A DNA stretch of 64,000 nt from Marivita cryptomonadis. Lineage in GTDB: Bacteria; Pseudomonadota; Alphaproteobacteria; Rhodobacterales; Rhodobacteraceae. Below the pieces are notes generated by a model. The model did not search any database and had not been told where the DNA came from. It saw only the letters and a program-made list of their open reading frames with translations. Below, piece by piece: positions 1 through 8,009 of this stretch. The DNA lies in contig NZ_JFKD01000002.1 in the NCBI RefSeq assembly GCF_002115725.1, positions 310,001 through 374,000 on the forward strand, in the 5' to 3' direction. The position numbers and the translations under genes are program-made. Position 1 is the first letter of the stretch; each line of letters begins with the position of its first letter.

Positions 1-2
1 GC

Positions 3-140
3 GTGGGTCTGTGGGAGTTCAGCGCGGCGGCGCAGGAACGGGTGTCGCGGGTGGCTGGTATTCCTTTGCGGGCATCGCGTGGTTGGTTCGAGGCGTCTTT
101 TGGTGACGTGGTGCCACAAAGGGATGTGAGCGCCGCCTGA
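3..140 (+). CDS. C-terminal end of an unidentified protein (5' end outside window)
   Basis: An open frame enters from the left edge and stops with TGA at 138-140. It gives about 45 residues, ending in FGDVVPQRDVSAA, with an aromatic-rich stretch (GLWEFSAAAQERV). Codon use matches the neighbouring genes, and the next gene starts 38 bases downstream on the same strand, so it is probably a real coding end. I do not recognise the family from this fragment. Confidence 0.5.
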   Translation: MGLWEFSAAAQERVSRVAGIPLRASRGWFEASFGDVVPQRDVSAA

Positions 141-178
141 CGCTGGTGCCTGTCGCGCGGGCGCTATAGGGTCCGCGC

Positions 179-1711
179 ATGACCTTGCCCGCGCTTACCT
201 ATTCAGAAGATCAGGCCGCCGCACATGATGCGGTGGCTGATATGCTGCGTGAGGCGGGCATCGACCTTGATGATGGTCTGCTGCTGCCTCCGCGCGATGG
301 CAAGGCCAAGATCATGGCGATCACCGGCAAGGCCGGATCGGGGAAGACGCTGCTTTTGGCGGAGCTTTGTAAATCGCTGCAGACCGCAGGTGTCGAGGTT
401 GTGTCGGGCGACTATGAAGGGCGCAGGCGCAAGGACCGCCGAACGCTTGCAGTGCTGGCGCCGACCAACAAAGCGGCGTTCGTGTTGCGAATGCGCGGTG
501 TGCCTGCAACGACCATTCACCGCATTCTTTATACGCCGGTTTATGACCCCGAATACGAGCGCATCGCCGAATGGCTGATGGGCAATGGTGAAAAGCCCGA
601 GATCGAAGGCTTGACCGAAGAGGCATTGGCACGCGCGCAGACGTCTTTTGAATCGCACAAGTCGGTTCCGGCGGCTTTGGCCGCAGCGGGTTTGCGCGGA
701 TCGGATTTCATCACAGGATGGAAGCGGCGGGAAGACCCGTTGGACATCGGCTTTGTCGATGAGGCGTCGATGCTGGATGAACGACAGGTCGAGGATCTTC
801 GCGAGATTTTCCCGAACCTGCTGCTCTTCGGCGATCCGGCGCAGTTGGCGCCTGTGAACCAGTCCGGCAAGATGGTGTTCGAAACCTTGGATCCCAGCCA
901 AGTGTTGAACCTGAACCGCATTCACCGGCAGGACGCGGACAATCCAATCCTTGATTTGGCCCATGCCTTGGCCGATCCGCAGCTTGATTTCTACGCATTC
1001 GAGCGGATGGTCGAAGACATTTCCCGCACAGATGATCGGGTTGTTCTGGGGCAACGGGTCGAGGTCGATCTGATGGCGCGCTCCCCGGTTCTGGTATGGC
1101 GTAATGCGACCCGCATCCGCCTGATCAATGCGTTCCGCGCGGTGCATGGCGCACCCGAGGATTCGTTGCTCGAAGGGGAACCCCTGATTTGTGACGGGCT
1201 TGAACTGCCGTTGAAGCACCGCAAGAAACGGCTGGACCTCGAGGCACGGGGGCTGATCAAGGGTGCGCAGGTGATTTATCTTGGACCTGGGCGCAAGCCG
1301 GGGTTTTCGCGTTTGCATGTGATCGGGGCGGAAGATCCGCAGGTGTCGGCGGCGTCGATTGTGAAGATCGAAAAGCCGGACGAGGAAGAGCCGTTCATTC
1401 CCTTTGCCGCTCGCATGGGCGCGACCTTTCTGCACGGCGCTGCGGTGACCATTCACAAGGCGCAGGGGTCGCAATGGGACACTGTTCAGGTGTTTGCGCC
1501 CGATCTTGAAGTCGCGGCACGCATGGGGCGGAGTGAGGCGGGCCAGCCTTTGTGGAAACGGCTGGCCTATGTTGCGATCACCCGCGCGTCGACCCGTCTG
1601 CATTGGGTGGTGCGCAACCGGTTGTCGAAACCCACCGGACCGTTGCAGGTGGATGATCTGAGGGCCGCGCCTGCGGCCCCCTTGGCGCTTGAAGTCGAAG
1701 CTGATTTCTAG
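179..1711 (+). CDS. RecD-like ATP-dependent DNA helicase (superfamily 1B)
   Basis: A 510-residue protein with the SF1 helicase motifs in order: Walker A GKAGSGKT at residues 50-57, the DEAS motif II near residue 194, GDPAQLAPV (motif III) near 218, IHKAQGSQWD (motif V region) near 425 and YVAITRAS (motif VI) near 464. The last two form the UvrD_C_2-type end typical of RecD and RecD2-like enzymes. It lacks the long N-terminal region of true RecD2, and no recB or recC is nearby, so it is a stand-alone RecD-like helicase rather than an exonuclease V subunit. Its stop overlaps the stop of the convergent oxidoreductase within a shared CTAG at 1708-1711. The family is clear. The DNA substrate and cellular role cannot be read from the sequence. 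Confidence 0.85.
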   Translation: MTLPALTYSEDQAAAHDAVADMLREAGIDLDDGLLLPPRDGKAKIMAITGKAGSGKTLLLAELCKSLQTAGVEVVSGDYEGRRRKDRRTLAVLAPTNKAAFVLRMRGVPATTIHRILYTPVYDPEYERIAEWLMGNGEKPEIEGLTEEALARAQTSFESHKSVPAALAAAGLRGSDFITGWKRREDPLDIGFVDEASMLDERQVEDLREIFPNLLLFGDPAQLAPVNQSGKMVFETLDPSQVLNLNRIHRQDADNPILDLAHALADPQLDFYAFERMVEDISRTDDRVVLGQRVEVDLMARSPVLVWRNATRIRLINAFRAVHGAPEDSLLEGEPLICDGLELPLKHRKKRLDLEARGLIKGAQVIYLGPGRKPGFSRLHVIGAEDPQVSAASIVKIEKPDEEEPFIPFAARMGATFLHGAAVTIHKAQGSQWDTVQVFAPDLEVAARMGRSEAGQPLWKRLAYVAITRASTRLHWVVRNRLSKPTGPLQVDDLRAAPAAPLALEVEADF

Positions 1712-2727
1712 AGCTTGACGATCTGCTTGCCGGTATTGCCGCCCTTGAGCATGGCGATGAATGCATCGGGTGCGTTTTCCAGACCTTCGGCCACGTCTTC
1801 TAGATAGGCGATTTCGCCTGCCGCGACCTTGGGGCCAACGTCCTTGAGGAACGCCGGGTATTGATCCCAGTGGTCGAAGATGATGAAGCCCGAGACCTGA
1901 AGCCGCTTGACCAGAATGCTGCGCCACATTGCGGGCAGTTGGTTTTCGGGTGCGATGTTCGACCCACCATACCACGCGATCATCCCGCAAACCGGAATCC
2001 GCCCGTGCACGTTCATCAGCGGCATCACTGCCTCGAGCACCTGCCCGGCCACGTTCTCCCAGTAGATGTCCACGCCATCGGGGGCGGCCTCGGCAATCGC
2101 CTTGCGCAGGGACGCAGCGTCATCATGGGCACGGTGGTCGATGGCGGCGTCAAAGCCGAAGGTCTCAGTAGCAAGGCGACATTTCTCGGTGCCCCCGGCA
2201 ATGGCGATGGTGCGCAGACCCATCTGTTTTGCCAATTGGCCGACCATGGAGCCAACCGGGCCAGTTGCGGCGCCGACAACTAGCGTTTCGCCTGCTTTGG
2301 GTTTGCCAAATTCGTTCAGGCCGACCCAGCCGGTCAGGCCGGGCATGCCGAGAACGCCAAGGGCTGTGGAGGGCGGCAGCGCCGGGTCAAGCTTGCGCAA
2401 TTCACGGCCCGGCAGGCAGGCGTGGCTGGCCCAACCGGTCATGCCTGTGACCATGTCGCCTTTCCCAATGCCCTCGGCCTTGCTTTCCAGTACGCGACCG
2501 ACACCTTGGCCTGTCATGGTGCCACCCAGATCGACCGAAGGCGCATAGCTTTTCACATCGTCCATGCGGCCCCGCATGTAGGGGTCAAGCGACAGGTGGG
2601 TGACTTCGATCACCACCTCGCCATTCGCGGGCGTGGGAACGGCGCCGGTTTCCAGTTTGAAGTCCTCCGGCACAGGAGCGCCTTTGGGGCGGCGGGCCAG
2701 CGTGATGCGGGACATCGTGTCGGACAT
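1708..2727 (-). CDS. NADP-dependent oxidoreductase, zinc-independent MDR family (CurA / leukotriene B4 dehydrogenase-like)
   Basis: A 339-residue medium-chain reductase. The N-terminal GroES-like part contains LSLDPYMRGRM, the hallmark of the zinc-free double-bond reductase branch that includes E. coli CurA and mammalian prostaglandin reductase. The nucleotide-binding part carries VGAATGPVGSMVGQLAKQMG, matching the AATGPVG-type NADP loop. No structural zinc cysteines are visible. By family it reduces the double bond of alpha,beta-unsaturated ketones or aldehydes with NADPH. It is divergent from the acyl-CoA synthetase at 2819 with about 90 bases between starts, so the two may share a promoter region. 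The substrate is not predictable. Confidence 0.85.
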   Translation of the reverse strand: MSDTMSRITLARRPKGAPVPEDFKLETGAVPTPANGEVVIEVTHLSLDPYMRGRMDDVKSYAPSVDLGGTMTGQGVGRVLESKAEGIGKGDMVTGMTGWASHACLPGRELRKLDPALPPSTALGVLGMPGLTGWVGLNEFGKPKAGETLVVGAATGPVGSMVGQLAKQMGLRTIAIAGGTEKCRLATETFGFDAAIDHRAHDDAASLRKAIAEAAPDGVDIYWENVAGQVLEAVMPLMNVHGRIPVCGMIAWYGGSNIAPENQLPAMWRSILVKRLQVSGFIIFDHWDQYPAFLKDVGPKVAAGEIAYLEDVAEGLENAPDAFIAMLKGGNTGKQIVKL

Positions 2728-2818
2728 GAATTTGCTTCCTCACGGTTAGGGGTTGCGCGTGTTCGGTCGGATCATCAGTGTATCTGAAAGCACAGCGCAG
2801 AAGGCAAGGGAGGGCTTG

Positions 2819-4450
2819 ATGCACGGAATGATGATGAACCGGCCATTGTCGGTAATCGAATTGCTTCGCTACGCCGCGGAAATTCACAGTGCCGGCGAAA
2901 TCGTTTCGGTGCGGACCGAGGGCGACTTGCACCGCCAGACCTATGCCGAAACTTTCAAACGCACCGCGCAACTGGCGCATGGTTTGGCGGCTTTGGGTGT
3001 CCAGCAGGGCGACCGAGTGGCGACATTGGCGTGGAACGGGTATCGCCACTTCGAGCTGTATTACGCAATTTCGGGCATGGGGGCCGTGTGCCACACGATC
3101 AACCCGCGCCTTTCGGCGGAACAGATGCTCTACATTATCGGCCATGCCGAGGACCGGGTTCTGTTTGTCGATCTGACTTTTGTGCCGATCCTTGAGGCGT
3201 TGAAGGATCACCTGCCTGCCGGTTTGAAATTGGTGGTGATGACAGATGCGGCGCATATGCCGACATCCGCGCTGGACTTGCACTGTTATGAAGACCTGAT
3301 TGCACCGCATCCAACCGAGTATGACTGGCCCGACTTGCCGGAAGAAACGGCTGCCAGTCTGTGTTACACATCCGGAACCACGGGCAATCCGAAGGGGTCG
3401 CTGTATTCCCATCGGTCTACCGTGCTGCACGCGCTGTTCATCGCTGTGACGTTGCCCCGTTCTTTACATGAGGGCGCGCGTCTTTTGCCTGTGGTGCCGA
3501 TGTTCCACGTCAATTCCTGGGGCATGCCCTATGCCGCGCCGATCGTTGGGGCATCGCTGATCATGCCGGGAGGCAAGCTGGATGGGCCGTCGCTGTATGA
3601 TCTGATGGAAAGCGAAAAGGTCACGGCAAGCTGGGGCGTGCCAACCGTCTGGCTGGGTTTGCGGGCCGAGATCGAGGCGCGGGGCAAGCCGCCGTCGTCT
3701 TTGGATCAGGTGGTGATCGGTGGCTCTGCCGCACCGCGCAGCATGATCGAGGCGTTCGAGAAGATGGACGTTGACGTCTGCCATGCGTGGGGCATGACCG
3801 AGATGAGCCCCGTTGGCACGGCAGGTCAGTTGCCCAATTCGATGGATGACGCGCCGTTTGAAGACCGCATGGCGCTTAAGGCGTTGCAAGGGCGGCGCAT
3901 CTTTGGTGTTGACCTGAAGATCGTGGGCGAAAATGGCCAGCGTCTGCCGCATGATGGCAAAGCGGTAGGAGAGCTTTACGTGCGAGGCAACGCCGTAATC
4001 TCAGGCTATTTCAACAACGACGAGGCCACCAAAGCGGCAATTGATGCCGAGGGCTGGTTCGGTACTGGTGATGTTGCCAGCATTTCCTCGGACGGTTTCC
4101 TGAGCATTCAGGATCGGTCGAAAGACCTGATCAAGTCGGGTGGTGAATGGATCAGTTCGATTGATCTGGAAAATATTGCCATGGCGCATCCCGAGGTTGC
4201 CAACTGCGCCGTGATCGCAATTGCGCATCCTAAATGGGACGAACGCCCGGTGCTTGTGGTGGTCCCGAAAGAGGGTTGTGAACCGACACTGACCGACATT
4301 CACGCGTTGATGGAGCCTCATTTTGCCAAGTGGCAGTTGCCAGATGATCTGGTCTTCGTGGAAGCTCTGCCGCTGACTGCGACGGGCAAGGTGTCCAAAC
4401 TGACCCTGCGCAAACAGTTTGCCGATTACGTGCTACCGGATGTCCGCTGA
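2819..4450 (+). CDS. Medium/long-chain acyl-CoA synthetase (AMP-binding, AlkK-like)
   Basis: A 543-residue adenylate-forming enzyme that activates a fatty or other carboxylic acid to its CoA thioester via an acyl-AMP. It has the ATP-binding loop YTSGTTGNPKG, the AWGMTEMSP motif, GWFGTGDV, the hinge region DRSKDLIKSGGEW and the C-terminal catalytic lysine in TATGKVSK. I chose the ATG at 2819 because AGGGAGG lies a few bases upstream and the protein then begins like AlkK-type ligases. An in-frame upstream GTG at 2753 would add 22 unconserved-looking residues. The stop overlaps the start of the MaoC gene, so the two are probably co-transcribed: activation followed by hydration of an enoyl-CoA. 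Chain-length preference is unknown. Confidence 0.88.
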   Translation: MHGMMMNRPLSVIELLRYAAEIHSAGEIVSVRTEGDLHRQTYAETFKRTAQLAHGLAALGVQQGDRVATLAWNGYRHFELYYAISGMGAVCHTINPRLSAEQMLYIIGHAEDRVLFVDLTFVPILEALKDHLPAGLKLVVMTDAAHMPTSALDLHCYEDLIAPHPTEYDWPDLPEETAASLCYTSGTTGNPKGSLYSHRSTVLHALFIAVTLPRSLHEGARLLPVVPMFHVNSWGMPYAAPIVGASLIMPGGKLDGPSLYDLMESEKVTASWGVPTVWLGLRAEIEARGKPPSSLDQVVIGGSAAPRSMIEAFEKMDVDVCHAWGMTEMSPVGTAGQLPNSMDDAPFEDRMALKALQGRRIFGVDLKIVGENGQRLPHDGKAVGELYVRGNAVISGYFNNDEATKAAIDAEGWFGTGDVASISSDGFLSIQDRSKDLIKSGGEWISSIDLENIAMAHPEVANCAVIAIAHPKWDERPVLVVVPKEGCEPTLTDIHALMEPHFAKWQLPDDLVFVEALPLTATGKVSKLTLRKQFADYVLPDVR

Positions 4451-4874
4451 CATTTTGCGGAACATGCCGCCCAGCCTGTCGCGCTGGTACGAGGTGGGGC
4501 AGGACCGGATCAACGCCTTTGCCGATGTGACCGAGGATTGGCAGTTCATCCATCTGGACACGGAACGCATGGCCCCGCAAGGCGGGACCATGGCGCATGG
4601 GTTTCTGACGCTGTCGATGCTGTCGGCCATGTCCTACGACGTGCAGCCCGAGATCCCGGGCATGGTGCAGGGGTTGAACTATGGCTTCGACCGCATTCGC
4701 TTTGTCACTCCGGTGCGGGCGGGGCAGCGGATAAGGGGGCGGTTCAGCGTGGCGGATGTGGTGGAAAAGCCGGGGCGCTATGACGTGACATGGGATGTCG
4801 TGGTTGAGATCGACGGGGCCGAACGCCCCGCGATCGTCGCCAAATGGATCAATGTGTTCGAGGTTGAGGCTTAG
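4440..4874 (+). CDS. MaoC/NodN-type (R)-specific enoyl-CoA hydratase-like protein
   Basis: A protein of about 144 residues with a single hot-dog hydratase domain. The motif TEDWQFIH followed by TMAHGFLTLSML matches the NodN/MaoC pattern. The active-site Asp and His are kept, and the Asn of the classic D-x-N-P-x-H motif is Gln, as I recall for NodN-like members. It overlaps the upstream acyl-CoA synthetase by 11 bases, which argues for translational coupling. Other starts are possible at 4419 and 4464, and none has a strong ribosome site. By family it adds water to trans-2-enoyl-CoA. The overlapping ligase fits a small fatty-acid or aromatic-acid side pathway. Confidence 0.8.
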   Translation: MSADILRNMPPSLSRWYEVGQDRINAFADVTEDWQFIHLDTERMAPQGGTMAHGFLTLSMLSAMSYDVQPEIPGMVQGLNYGFDRIRFVTPVRAGQRIRGRFSVADVVEKPGRYDVTWDVVVEIDGAERPAIVAKWINVFEVEA

Positions 4875-4887
4875 GTTTTCATCGCGT

Positions 4888-5133
4888 TCAGGAGGGCGAG
4901 CAACCCTTTGCGATCACGTTCCGTGATTCCAAAGCCTGCACTTCTTCGTTGGTGAGCTGGAACCGGTAGCCTTCGAACAAGGCGTCGTTCCGGGCAACGG
5001 CCTGATTGAATGCGCTGACAGACTTGCCATAGAAATTGGCGAGGTCTTCAGCCAAGACAACGCGCACGTCGCGAATACGGTGGATCGCGTTCGCAATATG
5101 TTCTGTGCTTGGAAGGGTCGAATCTGATGTCAT
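4888..5133 (-). pseudogene. ORF6N-domain protein fragment, probably decayed
   Basis: An 81-residue frame whose residues 14-70 resemble the ORF6N DNA-binding domain of phage and island proteins: IHRIRDVRVVLAEDLANFYG, then FNQAVARN and FQLTNEEVQALESRN. It stops abruptly after RNVIAKGCSPS, where intact ORF6N proteins continue for many residues. In another frame of the same strand the DNA goes on as ERDRKGLLALLNAMKT, with a stop at 4871-4873 directly abutting the MaoC stop. This suggests a frameshift or deletion joined two pieces. There is no clear ribosome site. It could still be a short functional DNA-binding protein, and expression is uncertain. Confidence 0.5.
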
Positions 5134-5222
5134 GTGACCGCAATGAGATCACAGAATGTGATTTCAAACAAAGGTTGTCACAGGTCTATGTGCTGCGTGC
5201 GAATGGTGTCTAAGCGGGAGAA

Positions 5223-5900
5223 CTACACCGACGCGCGGATCGCGCGGATGTTTTCGCCGTAGGGCACGGGGTTCTGGACCGACCCGCCTTTGAATACGGC
5301 AGAGCCTGCAACCAGAACGTCGGCACCTGCGGCAATAACCAAGGGCGCGGTGGAGGGGTCAACGCCGCCATCAATCTCAATGTGAACCTCGCGGTCGCCG
5401 ATCATCTCGCGCAGTTCGGTGACTTTCTGAACGCAGGAATGGATGAACTTTTGACCGCCAAAGCCGGGGTTCACCGTCATCACGCAGATCAGATCGACCA
5501 TGTCGAGCAGTGGGGCGGCCACTTCGGCTGGAGTGCCGGGGTTCAAGGCCAATCCTGCCTTTGCACCCGTGGCGCGGATCGCCTGAAGCGTGCGGTGAAT
5601 GTGTGGCCCGGCTTCGACATGGGCGGTGATCACGTCGGCACCGGCATCTGCGAAAGCCTGAATGTAGGGGTCGACGGGTGCGATCATCAAGTGAACGTCC
5701 ATCACCGTCTTGATATGTGGGCGGATCGCGGCGCAGGTGGCGGGGCCGAAAGTGATGTTGGGTACGAAATGCCCGTCCATGACATCGACGTGAATCCAGT
5801 CAGCGCCCTGTGCCTCGACCGCTTGGATCTCGGCGCCGAAATTGGCGAAATCCGCAGAGAGGATGGACGGGGCGATTTTTACCGAACGGTCAAATTTCAT
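5223..5900 (-). CDS. rpe: Ribulose-phosphate 3-epimerase
   Basis: A 225-residue TIM-barrel enzyme interconverting D-ribulose 5-phosphate and D-xylulose 5-phosphate in the pentose phosphate and Calvin pathways. Family motifs are visible: APSILSADFANFG at the N-terminus, HVDVMDGHFVPNITFGP (metal-binding His and catalytic Asp), MTVNPGFGGQKF and EIDGGVDPSTAPL. The ATG at 5900 is chosen because AGGAG sits 8 bases upstream. A TTG six codons earlier would place that site inside the gene. It lies about 30 bases downstream of the hydroxyacid reductase gene on the same strand and is probably co-transcribed with it. Confidence 0.95.
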   Translation of the reverse strand: MKFDRSVKIAPSILSADFANFGAEIQAVEAQGADWIHVDVMDGHFVPNITFGPATCAAIRPHIKTVMDVHLMIAPVDPYIQAFADAGADVITAHVEAGPHIHRTLQAIRATGAKAGLALNPGTPAEVAAPLLDMVDLICVMTVNPGFGGQKFIHSCVQKVTELREMIGDREVHIEIDGGVDPSTAPLVIAAGADVLVAGSAVFKGGSVQNPVPYGENIRAIRASV

Positions 5901-5930
5901 GGCGGCAGCTCCTGACAAGTTGCGCAGGGC

Positions 5931-6866
5931 TTAGTACCCGGCGTCCCGATCCACAAGATACAAGAACGGCTCACCTGCTTCGCCGCGGCGGATATTCTCG
6001 GCTATTGCACGCGACGCGCTCGGCGCGCGGGTTTCGGATGCGATATGCGGCGTGACCGTGACTTTCGGGTGTCCCCAGAAAGGGTGATCCTGCGGCAAGG
6101 GTTCAACGCGAAACACGTCAAGCGTGGCATGGCCGATCTGGCCGCTGTCGAGCGCGGCAAGAAGGGCGTCATCGTCGATCAACAGCCCGCGTCCCGGATT
6201 GATGATGAACGCGCCCTTGGGCAGCATCGCCAGTGTTTCGGCGTTGAGCGTGTTTTCGGTGGCTGCGGTGCTGGGCAGCAGCAGGATCAGGATCTGCGAC
6301 TGACGCAGGATTGTGTTTAATCCATCGGTGCCGGTGTGGCATGTGATGCCGTCGATCTGCTTTTGGCTGCGTGCCCAGCCGCTGACCGGAAACCCAAGCC
6401 GTGCAATGGCCTGACCGCAGGCGCTGCCAAGCTCGCCCAACCCGAGGATGCCGACTGGGCGATCCGCCGAAACGGGCGGCGCATCGGGCACCCATGAATG
6501 GTTTGGGTTCACGATATGCGCATCCATTCCAAGATGGTGCCGCAGGGTATGGCCTGTGACCCATTCGACCATGCCTTGGGTCAGGCCCTCGTCATCGACC
6601 ATGCGGGCATAGGGCACTTTGAGGGTCGGGTTGCCAACGGCGTCCTCGACCCCTGCCCAGAGATTCAGGACCGCTTTAAGACGTGTGTAAGGCGTGAAGT
6701 CCTGCACAGGGGAACTTGGCGCGTAGACGATATAGTCGACATCTGCCGGGGGAAGTTCGATAGCCAACGTATAGTCCACGCCAATCGCATCCAGTGCGGT
6801 TCGCAAAGGGGCTTCGTATTGCGCCCAGCGTTTTTCGTGGGCGGCGAAGAGGACATTGATCGGCAT
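5931..6866 (-). CDS. Glyoxylate/hydroxypyruvate reductase A-like D-2-hydroxyacid dehydrogenase
   Basis: A 311-residue NAD(P)-dependent 2-hydroxyacid dehydrogenase resembling GhrA. The nucleotide-binding loop is GILGLGELGSACG. The catalytic trio is present: Arg in LLPSTAATENT...INPGRGLLID context, Glu in VFRVEPLPQDHPF and His in VTPHIASET. By family it reduces glyoxylate or hydroxypyruvate to glycolate or glycerate. Its start is 4 bases from the rodA stop, so it is the distal gene of the elongation operon or at least reads through from it. The physiological substrate is inferred from the family only. Confidence 0.85.
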   Translation of the reverse strand: MPINVLFAAHEKRWAQYEAPLRTALDAIGVDYTLAIELPPADVDYIVYAPSSPVQDFTPYTRLKAVLNLWAGVEDAVGNPTLKVPYARMVDDEGLTQGMVEWVTGHTLRHHLGMDAHIVNPNHSWVPDAPPVSADRPVGILGLGELGSACGQAIARLGFPVSGWARSQKQIDGITCHTGTDGLNTILRQSQILILLLPSTAATENTLNAETLAMLPKGAFIINPGRGLLIDDDALLAALDSGQIGHATLDVFRVEPLPQDHPFWGHPKVTVTPHIASETRAPSASRAIAENIRRGEAGEPFLYLVDRDAGY

Positions 6867-6869
6867 GGC

Positions 6870-8009
6870 TTACCTCGGTCGGTGGATATGTGCGCTCTGT
6901 ACCAAGCCGAACGCGAGCATCAAGACCAACATGGCTGACCCGCCATAACTCACCAGTGGCAGCGGCACGCCGACGACCGGGGCCAGGCCCATGACCATCG
7001 ACATGTTGACGGCAAAGAACAGGAAGAAGGTCACGCCGATTCCGAGGATGAGCAGCGATGAATATCGGTCGCGGTTTTGCAACGCTGAGACGATGCAGAA
7101 GACGAGGATCAGCACGTAAAGGATCAGCAGTGAAATGCCGCCGATAAAGCCGAACTCTTCAGCGAGGGTGTTGAAGATGAAGTCGGTGTGCTTTTCCGGC
7201 AGGAAGTTCAGCCGCGATTGCGTGCCTTGCATAAAGCCGCGCCCTGTCCAGCCACCCGAGCCCATCGCGATCTTGGCCTGCGTGATATGATAGCCTGCGC
7301 CCAGAGGGTCGGAGGACGGGTCGAGGAAGGTGTCGATGCGTCGGAACTGGTAGTCCTTAAGCAACTGCCATTCAGTGCCTCGGCTGAGGAACACCGTATA
7401 AATTCCCCCGATGCCGGCCGCGATGACAGTGGCGAAATAGGCCCAGTGCACGCCAGCGAGGAACATCATCAGCCCACCGCCTGCGACAAGCAGAATGGCT
7501 GTGCCAAGGTCAGGTTGTGTCAGAACAAGAAAAGTCGGCAGCAGAATGATAAATACCGGGACCAGCACCCAGAACGGATGCGAGGTCTTCTTGATCGGCA
7601 GCCAATCGTAATAGGCCGCAAGGACCATCACCATGGCGATCTTCATCAGCTCGGACGGCTGCAAGCGCATAAAGCCAAGGTTGATCCAGCGCTGTGCTCC
7701 CATGCCGACTGTGCCGAAGAATTCGACAGCAACCAATAGCGCAAGTGCGACAAGGTAGGCCATTACGGACATGTTGCGCCAGAACCAGATCGGAACCATC
7801 GCGACGATGAACATGACGGCCAAACCAAGCGCGTACCGCTTCATCTGTGGTTCGGCCCACGGGCTCATCGACCCGCCCGCCACAGAATAGAGCATCAAGA
7901 GGCCGACACCGGCAATGGCGGTTAGCAGAATCACCAGCGGCCAGTTGATGAACAGCATCTTGCGCCATCCGGCAGGGACGGTCTTGACGGTATATTCAAG
8001 ATAACTCAT
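6870..8009 (-). CDS. rodA: Rod-shape-determining peptidoglycan polymerase RodA
   Basis: A 379-residue SEDS-family membrane protein with about ten hydrophobic segments. It polymerises lipid II glycan strands during cell elongation together with PBP2. Characteristic stretches include GAQRWINLGFMRLQPSELMK, with the conserved Gln-Pro-Ser-Glu, HTDFIFNTLAEEFGF and PLPLVSYGGSAML. The start codon overlaps the mrdA stop as ATGA (8006-8009), indicating translational coupling with its partner transpeptidase. The order mreC-mreD-mrdA-rodA is the standard elongasome operon. Confidence 0.96.
   Translation of the reverse strand: MSYLEYTVKTVPAGWRKMLFINWPLVILLTAIAGVGLLMLYSVAGGSMSPWAEPQMKRYALGLAVMFIVAMVPIWFWRNMSVMAYLVALALLVAVEFFGTVGMGAQRWINLGFMRLQPSELMKIAMVMVLAAYYDWLPIKKTSHPFWVLVPVFIILLPTFLVLTQPDLGTAILLVAGGGLMMFLAGVHWAYFATVIAAGIGGIYTVFLSRGTEWQLLKDYQFRRIDTFLDPSSDPLGAGYHITQAKIAMGSGGWTGRGFMQGTQSRLNFLPEKHTDFIFNTLAEEFGFIGGISLLILYVLILVFCIVSALQNRDRYSSLLILGIGVTFFLFFAVNMSMVMGLAPVVGVPLPLVSYGGSAMLVLMLAFGLVQSAHIHRPR

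Noticed and set aside
203..1990. A 595-codon open frame on the minus strand across the helicase gene
   Set aside because: It is antisense to a gene with complete helicase motifs. Its translation is Arg/His/Gln-rich with no domain, a by-product of high-GC codon bias.
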